Below, one piece after another: positions 59,582-64,000 of a stretch of DNA of 64,000 nt. The stretch lies in assembly GCA_016791425.1 (NCBI GenBank), contig JAEUMQ010000007.1:124001-188000 (forward strand). Reading direction: 5' to 3'. Each line of letters opens with the position of its first letter. Position 1 is the stretch's first letter. The stretch is from Hyphomonadaceae bacterium (GTDB lineage Bacteria > Pseudomonadota > Alphaproteobacteria > Caulobacterales > Aquidulcibacteraceae). Below the pieces are notes generated by a model. It was not told the DNA's origin. It did not search any database and saw nothing but the letters and a program-made list of their open reading frames with translations. The position numbers and the translations under genes were made by a program.

Positions 59582-60850
59582 ATGCACCCCGCCGCCCTCG
59601 CTCCTGCCGCTGACGACGACCTCGAGATCGTGACGCTCGGCTGCCGGCTGAACGCCGCCGAGAGCGAAGCCATGCGCCTCGCCGCGCGGGAGGCCGCCCT
59701 TTCCAATGCGGTGATCGTGAACACCTGCGCCGTCACCGCCGAGGCCGTGCGCCAGGCGCGCCAGACCATCCGCCGGGCCCGCCGCGAGCGCCCCGACGCG
59801 GCGATCATCGTCACCGGCTGCGCCGCCCAGATCGAGCCCGAGACCTTCGCGGCCATGCCGGAAGTCGATCGCGTCCTCGGCAATGCCGAGAAGCTCACTG
59901 CCGCGGGCTTAAGCAAGGCCGGACCGAGCAACGAAGAGCGCGTCCGCGTCGGCGACATCTTCGCCGAAACCACCCTGGCGCCGCGCGTGATCGAGGGCAT
60001 CGCCGGCCGCACCCGCGCCTACGTGCAGGTGCAGAATGGCTGCGACCATCGCTGCACCTTCTGCACGATCCCCTACGGCCGCGGGAACTCCCGCTCTGCG
60101 CCGGCGGGCGACGTGATCGCGCAGGTCCGTCGTCTCGTGGAGAATGGTTGCCCCGAAATCGTGCTCACCGGCGTCGATCTCACGTCGTGGGGCGCCGACC
60201 TGCCCGGCCAACCCGCGCTCGGCAATCTCGTCGGCCGCATCCTCCGCCTCGTTCCCGACCTGAGGAGCCTGCGCCTTTCCTCGCTCGACGCGATCGAGAT
60301 GGACGCCGAGCTTTTCCGTCTTTGCACAGAGGAGGAGCGCATCGCCCCGCACCTCCACCTCTCCCTGCAGCACGGGGCCGATCTCATCCTGAAGCGCATG
60401 AAGCGGCGGCATTCCCGCGCCGAGGCGATCGCGCTCTGCGCCCGCCTGAAAGCCGCGCGGCCAGACATCGCGCTCGGCGCCGACCTCATCGCGGGCTTCC
60501 CGACCGAAACCGAAGAGCACTTCTCCGATTGCCTCTCGCTGATCGACGAGGCGCAGCTTTCCTTCCTGCACATCTTTCCGTTCAGCCCGCGCCCCCACGC
60601 CCCGGCTGCGCGCATGCCCCAGCATCCGCCCGCGCTTGTGAAGGAGCGCGCCGCGCGGCTCCGCGCCAAGGGCGAGGAAGCCCTTCGCCGCCACCTCGAC
60701 GCTTGGATCGGCCGCGAGAGCGCCGCGCTCGTCGAGCGTCCCGGCTTCGCCCGCCTCCCGGATTTCACGGGCGTGAAGATCGCCCGCGACACCCCCCGCT
60801 TCCGCTTCACCGGACATGACGGCGCCAACCTGATCGGGGCCCCGGCATGA
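59582..60850 (+). CDS. mtaB: tRNA t6A37 methylthiotransferase MtaB
   Basis: This radical-SAM enzyme adds a methylthio group to t6A37 of tRNA. It is 422 residues. N-terminal cluster cysteines are in LGCRLN, NTCAVT and TGCAAQ; the radical-SAM motif C-x3-C-x2-C is CDHRCTFC, followed by IPYGRGNSRS. LSLQHGADLILKRMKRRHS and GFPTETEEHF are family stretches. A TRAM-like C-terminal end is reduced. It overlaps ftsY by ATGA. Confidence 0.92.
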   Translation: MHPAALAPAADDDLEIVTLGCRLNAAESEAMRLAAREAALSNAVIVNTCAVTAEAVRQARQTIRRARRERPDAAIIVTGCAAQIEPETFAAMPEVDRVLGNAEKLTAAGLSKAGPSNEERVRVGDIFAETTLAPRVIEGIAGRTRAYVQVQNGCDHRCTFCTIPYGRGNSRSAPAGDVIAQVRRLVENGCPEIVLTGVDLTSWGADLPGQPALGNLVGRILRLVPDLRSLRLSSLDAIEMDAELFRLCTEEERIAPHLHLSLQHGADLILKRMKRRHSRAEAIALCARLKAARPDIALGADLIAGFPTETEEHFSDCLSLIDEAQLSFLHIFPFSPRPHAPAARMPQHPPALVKERAARLRAKGEEALRRHLDAWIGRESAALVERPGFARLPDFTGVKIARDTPRFRFTGHDGANLIGAPA

Positions 60851-61755
60851 GTTGGCTGAAACGCCTGTCGGATGGGCTGAAAAAGACCTCCGACCGCATC
60901 GCGTCGGGCCTTACGGGCAAGGAACGGCTCGACGCCTCGAACCTCGACGCTCTGGAGGAATCCCTCATCGCGTCCGACATGGGGCCGAGCGCCGCCGCGC
61001 GGATCATCGCCGGCTTCGCCGAGAAGAGCTTCGACAAGAACGCAAGCGACGAAACCGTTCGCGGCGCGCTCGCCGAGGAGATCGCCAAGATCCTCAAGCC
61101 CCGCGAAGGCCGCCTCGAGCTGGACGGCCCGCCGAAGCCCCGCATCCTGCTCGTCGTCGGCGTGAACGGCTCGGGCAAGACGACGACCATCGGCAAGCTT
61201 GCGGCCCGTTGGACGAAGGAAGGCAGGAAGATCGTCATCGGCGCCGCCGACACCTTCCGCGCCGCCGCCATCGAGCAGCTGGAAGTGTGGGCCAGGCGCG
61301 CCGGCGCGGATTTCGTCGCCAAGGGCGCCGGCGCTGATGCGGCGGGCGTTGCCTACGACGCCGCCGCGCGCGCCAAATCGACCGGGGCGGACATCGCCAT
61401 CATCGATACCGCAGGCCGCCTGCAGACCAAATCCGAGCTGATGGCGGAATTGCCCAAGATCGTTAGGGCGCTGCGCAAGGTCGATGAGGACGCCCCGCAT
61501 GAAGTGCTCCTCGTCCTGGACGCCACGATCGGCCAGAACGCCCTCCTCCAGATGGAGGCCTTCCGCTCCGCGCTGGCGTTGACCGGCCTCGCCATCACCA
61601 AGCTCGACGGAACCGCAAAAGGCGGGGTGCTCGTCGCAATCGCCGCGCGCCACGCGATCCCGATCCTCTATGTCGGGATCGGCGAGGGCGAGGAGGACCT
61701 GCAGACCTTCGAAGCCGGCGCCTTCGCGCGCGCGCTCGTGGGCCTCGAAGGATGA
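60847..61755 (+). CDS. ftsY: Signal recognition particle receptor FtsY
   Basis: FtsY is the membrane-associated GTPase partner of Ffh. The 302-residue protein lacks the long acidic A domain of E. coli, as usual in alphaproteobacteria. It has SWLKRLSDGLKKTSDRI (amphipathic N-terminal helix), GVNGSGKTTTIGKLA, DTFRAAAIEQL, DTAGRLQTKSELM and TKLDGTAKGG. It starts inside the mtaB stop. Confidence 0.96.
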   Translation: MSWLKRLSDGLKKTSDRIASGLTGKERLDASNLDALEESLIASDMGPSAAARIIAGFAEKSFDKNASDETVRGALAEEIAKILKPREGRLELDGPPKPRILLVVGVNGSGKTTTIGKLAARWTKEGRKIVIGAADTFRAAAIEQLEVWARRAGADFVAKGAGADAAGVAYDAAARAKSTGADIAIIDTAGRLQTKSELMAELPKIVRALRKVDEDAPHEVLLVLDATIGQNALLQMEAFRSALALTGLAITKLDGTAKGGVLVAIAARHAIPILYVGIGEGEEDLQTFEAGAFARALVGLEG

Positions 61756-61828
61756 GCCGTTCGTATTTTTCGCATGCGATCCGCGCCGCGCACATGCGCG
61801 TAGAGGCAAGACAAAGGAGGGCGCGCGC

Positions 61829-62470
61829 ATGAGCGCCGAGAAACCACTGCCGGAGCCCACTCCCGCGGCGAAGGAGGCGACCGCGCGCGGCGCCGGTCAG
61901 CTGCTGGTCGAGCTCGGACCGATCATCCTTTTCGTGCTGTCGTACAATGTACTGCGCCGGTCGCGGCCGGACGACGCCATCTTCATCGCCACCGCGGTCT
62001 TCATCGTCTCGACCCTTGCGGCGATCGCCTGGTGCTGGGTGAGGACGCGCCGCGTGCCGCCGGTGCTCCTGGTTACGGGAGTGTTGGTGATCGGCTTCGG
62101 CGGCCTGACGCTTTATCTGCGCGACGAGAACTTCATGAAGGTGAAGCCGACGTTTGTTAACATTTTTTATGCTTTGGCGATTTTCGGTTCCCTGCTGTTT
62201 CGCCAGAACATTTGGAAGCTTCTGTTCGGCCACGCCTTCTCGCTGCCCGACCGCGTCTGGAATATTCTGGCGGCGCGCTGGGGCGCGTTTTTCCTGTTCA
62301 TGGCGGCCGTGAACGAGATCATTCGGCACACGCAGACCACGGACTTTTGGGTGAATTCGCGGTTGTTTATCGTCTATCCGCTGATCCTCGGCTTCGCGCT
62401 GGTGAATCTGCCGCTCACCATGAAGCACATCGGCCAAGCCGACCAGGGAACCGACAAGCAGGGCGCATGA
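61829..62470 (+). CDS. ispZ: Inner membrane-spanning protein YciB / septation protein IspZ
   Basis: A 213-residue membrane protein with five to six helices. VELGPIILFVLSYNV matches the family's L-G-P opening, and KVKPTFVNIFYALAIF plus WGAFFLFMAAVNEIIR are conserved stretches. YciB proteins affect envelope integrity and division. AAAGGAGG lies eleven bases before the ATG. The 62140-62200 stretch is notably AT-rich because of membrane codons. It follows ftsY, as in many alphaproteobacteria. Confidence 0.9.
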   Translation: MSAEKPLPEPTPAAKEATARGAGQLLVELGPIILFVLSYNVLRRSRPDDAIFIATAVFIVSTLAAIAWCWVRTRRVPPVLLVTGVLVIGFGGLTLYLRDENFMKVKPTFVNIFYALAIFGSLLFRQNIWKLLFGHAFSLPDRVWNILAARWGAFFLFMAAVNEIIRHTQTTDFWVNSRLFIVYPLILGFALVNLPLTMKHIGQADQGTDKQGA

Positions 62471-62603
62471 ACGTCCCAGCACGGCGCCGGTTCCGTCCGG
62501 TTCCCGCGCACAAGTCTTTGATCAGCCCCCGGACGAACGACGTTGCGATCCGCGCGCAACGCGCCTAGCTTCGCCCTGCCAAAAACGAGAGAGGTAATCC
62601 CCG

Positions 62604-63155
62604 ATGGCAATGAGCCCGAAAGGCGCCTTCGCGCTGTCGCAGTCGCCGAGCCATCTGCTGCATCGCGCGCAGCAGTTCGCGCAGGATCGTTTTGCCGCCG
62701 CCGCCGGCGCCCGCGGCATCACCCTTCGCCAGTTCGCCGTTCTCGCCGCCATCGCCGAGCAGCCGGGCCGCAGCCAGACCGATCTCGTCCTCGCCACCGG
62801 CGTCGACCGCTCCACCCTCGCCGACATGATCACGCGCATGGAAAAGCGCAGCTGGATCCTGCGCGTCACCGCCGCCGATGACGCGCGCGCCAACGCCGTG
62901 ACGCTCGCGCCCGGCGGCCGCGCCGCGCTCAACGCCGCCATCCCGTTCGCCAAGGCGGCCGACGAAGCGCTCATGGAGGCGCTCCCGCGCGGCGACCGCA
63001 AGCCGCTCCTGGATTTCCTGGCCAAGCTCTCCGAGGCCGCCGACGCCGCCGCCAACGCCCCGGCCCGCGCCGTCGCGAAATCGGCCAAGACGCCCCGCAA
63101 GGCGCCCCCCAAGAAGGGCCGGGCCGGCAAAAAAACCAAGAAGGGCAAGCGCTAG
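62604..63155 (+). CDS. MarR-family regulator with histone-like basic tail
   Basis: A 183-residue protein. Residues ~15-145 are a MarR winged helix domain (GITLRQFAVLAAIAEQPGRS, TDLVLATGVDRSTLADMITR, WILRVTAADDARANAV). The last ~37 residues are lysine, alanine and proline (KTPRKAPPKKGRAGKKTKKG), like histone H1 tails, probably disordered and binding DNA without sequence preference. Target genes are unknown; none diverges from it. Confidence 0.82.
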   Translation: MAMSPKGAFALSQSPSHLLHRAQQFAQDRFAAAAGARGITLRQFAVLAAIAEQPGRSQTDLVLATGVDRSTLADMITRMEKRSWILRVTAADDARANAVTLAPGGRAALNAAIPFAKAADEALMEALPRGDRKPLLDFLAKLSEAADAAANAPARAVAKSAKTPRKAPPKKGRAGKKTKKGKR

Positions 63156-63173
63156 GGTTATTCCTGCGCCGGC

Positions 63174-63686
63174 CTATTCCAGCGCCGGCAAGATCCGCGT
63201 GCGGACAAGTTCCTCGTCGAGCGGGCCGCGCACGAGCGCGCGGATGCGCCCGTCCGGCCCGACAACGAACGTCTCGGGAACGCCGGCGAGCCCCATCTGC
63301 AACCCGTAGCGTCCGTCCGGATCGAGGCCGACCGCGGCGAACGGATCGCCGAGGTCGCGCAGCAGCGCATCGGGTCGCTGGTCCTTGTAGGCGACGCCGA
63401 GGATCGTCACGCCCTGCTCCTTGAGCGCCAGGAGCATCGGATGCTCGACCCGGCACGGCGCGCACCATGACGCGAAGAAGTTGATGACGTAGGGCCGCCC
63501 GGCGAACGCGGCCGGCGTGACCGTCCCGCGATCGCCGAGCGTCGCCAACGCGTAGGCCGGCGCCGGCTGCCCGACCAGCCCCTCGGTGATCGTCTCCCGC
63601 TGGCCCGGCCGCAGCAGCACCATCGCCGCGGCGGCCGCGATGAACACCAGCGCGACGAGCGGCGCGAACGCCCAGAAGCGTTTCAT
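63174..63686 (-). CDS. ccmG: Thiol:disulfide interchange protein CcmG/DsbE
   Basis: CcmG reduces apocytochrome c so heme can be attached. It is 170 residues, with an N-terminal membrane anchor (residues ~7-25), a thioredoxin fold with active site FASWCAPCRVEHP, and the CcmG-specific GVAYKDQ and GLAGVPETFVV (cis-proline) segments. It ends the ccmC-ccmD-ccmG run on the minus strand, 13 bases after ccmD. Confidence 0.94.
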   Translation of the reverse strand: MKRFWAFAPLVALVFIAAAAAMVLLRPGQRETITEGLVGQPAPAYALATLGDRGTVTPAAFAGRPYVINFFASWCAPCRVEHPMLLALKEQGVTILGVAYKDQRPDALLRDLGDPFAAVGLDPDGRYGLQMGLAGVPETFVVGPDGRIRALVRGPLDEELVRTRILPALE

Positions 63687-63699
63687 GATCGAAGCCGCC

Positions 63700-63846
63700 T
63701 CAAGGATCTTCTCGCGCCGCGCGCGCCCAGTGCTGCAGCCGCACGAACGCGACGACGGCGAGCGCGATGAAGCTCACCGCCGTCAGGGCGTAGGCCGGCG
63801 CGATGTAGTGCGCCCAGTGCGCCTGCGCGAGCTCCGGCGGGATCAT
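63700..63846 (-). CDS. ccmD: Heme exporter protein CcmD
   Basis: A 48-residue protein easily missed. It starts MIPPELAQAHWAHYIAPAYA, then has one membrane helix (LTAVSFIALAVVAFV) and a short basic end. This is the normal form of CcmD, which stabilises release of heme-loaded CcmE from CcmABC. Its ATG overlaps the ccmC stop (ATGA), and ccmG follows after 13 bases. The position between ccmC and ccmG confirms the call. Confidence 0.9.
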   Translation of the reverse strand: MIPPELAQAHWAHYIAPAYALTAVSFIALAVVAFVRLQHWARAAREDP

Positions 63847-64000
63847 GCCGCGCGCGCCCTGGCGCGCTGCGCCGCAAGCGCGCGTCGCCGGAAGATCTCG
63901 GCGCGCATGTTGGCGAACAGCAGCGCGGCGAACGCGGCGGCGTAGGCGCCCGCCATCGTCATGAGCGGCCCGAGCATCGCCGGGTGCAGCGCCGACCCGC
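63843..64000 (-). CDS. ccmC: Heme exporter protein CcmC (3' end only)
   Basis: The frame is open to the window edge. The last 51 residues show a final membrane helix (MTMAGAYAAAFAALLFANMR) and a basic cytoplasmic end with RAEIFRRR, as in CcmC, where M-R-x-E-I-x-R-R is usual. CcmC hands heme to CcmE. Identity rests on this short piece plus the ccmD-ccmG context. Confidence 0.8.
   Translation of the reverse strand, partial: GSALHPAMLGPLMTMAGAYAAAFAALLFANMRAEIFRRRALAAQRARARAA

Overview
The window is a GC-rich (by eye about two-thirds G+C), gene-dense piece of a bacterial chromosome. Gene content and order suggest an alphaproteobacterium near Caulobacterales/Hyphomonadaceae. The supporting blocks are lptC-lptA-lptB-rpoN, ffh-rpsP-rimM-trmD-rplS-mtaB-ftsY-ispZ, secA beside a SurA-like lipoprotein, argJ and mutT, and a ccmC-ccmD-ccmG run. 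That placement is inference from synteny and protein style; there is no rRNA in the window and I found no tRNA.

Layout. 1-9.8 kb is accessory metabolism: a class V aminotransferase cut by the window edge, a GFA protein, a Rieske oxygenase, two SDRs, an AraC regulator, a luciferase-like oxidoreductase, a receiver-only protein and a GST. 9.9-21 kb holds uvrB, uvrC and pgsA, with a BLUF photoreceptor, a queuosine-precursor-type transporter and a glycine-rich cold-shock protein between them. 21-28.8 kb has a PAS/pseudo-receiver protein, fhs, modABC, an M20 peptidase and a HigBA-type toxin-antitoxin (TA) pair. 28.9-36 kb has secA, a PpiC-like lipoprotein, argJ, mutT and an orphan Flp pilin gene. 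36-46.4 kb has HNH and Uma2 nuclease-fold genes, an esterase, gluQ, lptCAB-rpoN, a DUF5615/DUF433 TA-like pair and leuC-leuD-(ABM)-leuB. 46.4-54.5 kb has lipoproteins, a Tat-exported FAD oxidoreductase, dapF, an S9 peptidase, a dicarboxylate symporter and oxyR. 54.5-64 kb has ffh, the rpsP-rimM-trmD-rplS ribosomal operon interrupted by a Phd/VapC-type TA pair, mtaB, ftsY, ispZ, a MarR protein and the end of a cytochrome c maturation operon.

How genes work together. uvrB and uvrC serve nucleotide excision repair. lptC/A/B move lipopolysaccharide. modABC import molybdate. leuCDB make leucine. ffh, ftsY and secA handle protein export. rpsP, rimM, trmD and rplS serve ribosome and tRNA maturation. 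ccmC, ccmD and ccmG mature c-type cytochromes.

The non-coding space is crowded with dispersed GC-rich palindromic repeats, which I sort into families A-D. The most notable observations are: a family A palindrome pair lying in frame inside uvrC; a TA pair coupled into the rimM-trmD junction with a double ACTAGT-centred operator; a 26-residue membrane peptide antisense to the end of the PAS/pseudo-receiver gene; and a 30-codon cysteine-containing reading frame followed at once by an intrinsic terminator, divergent from oxyR.
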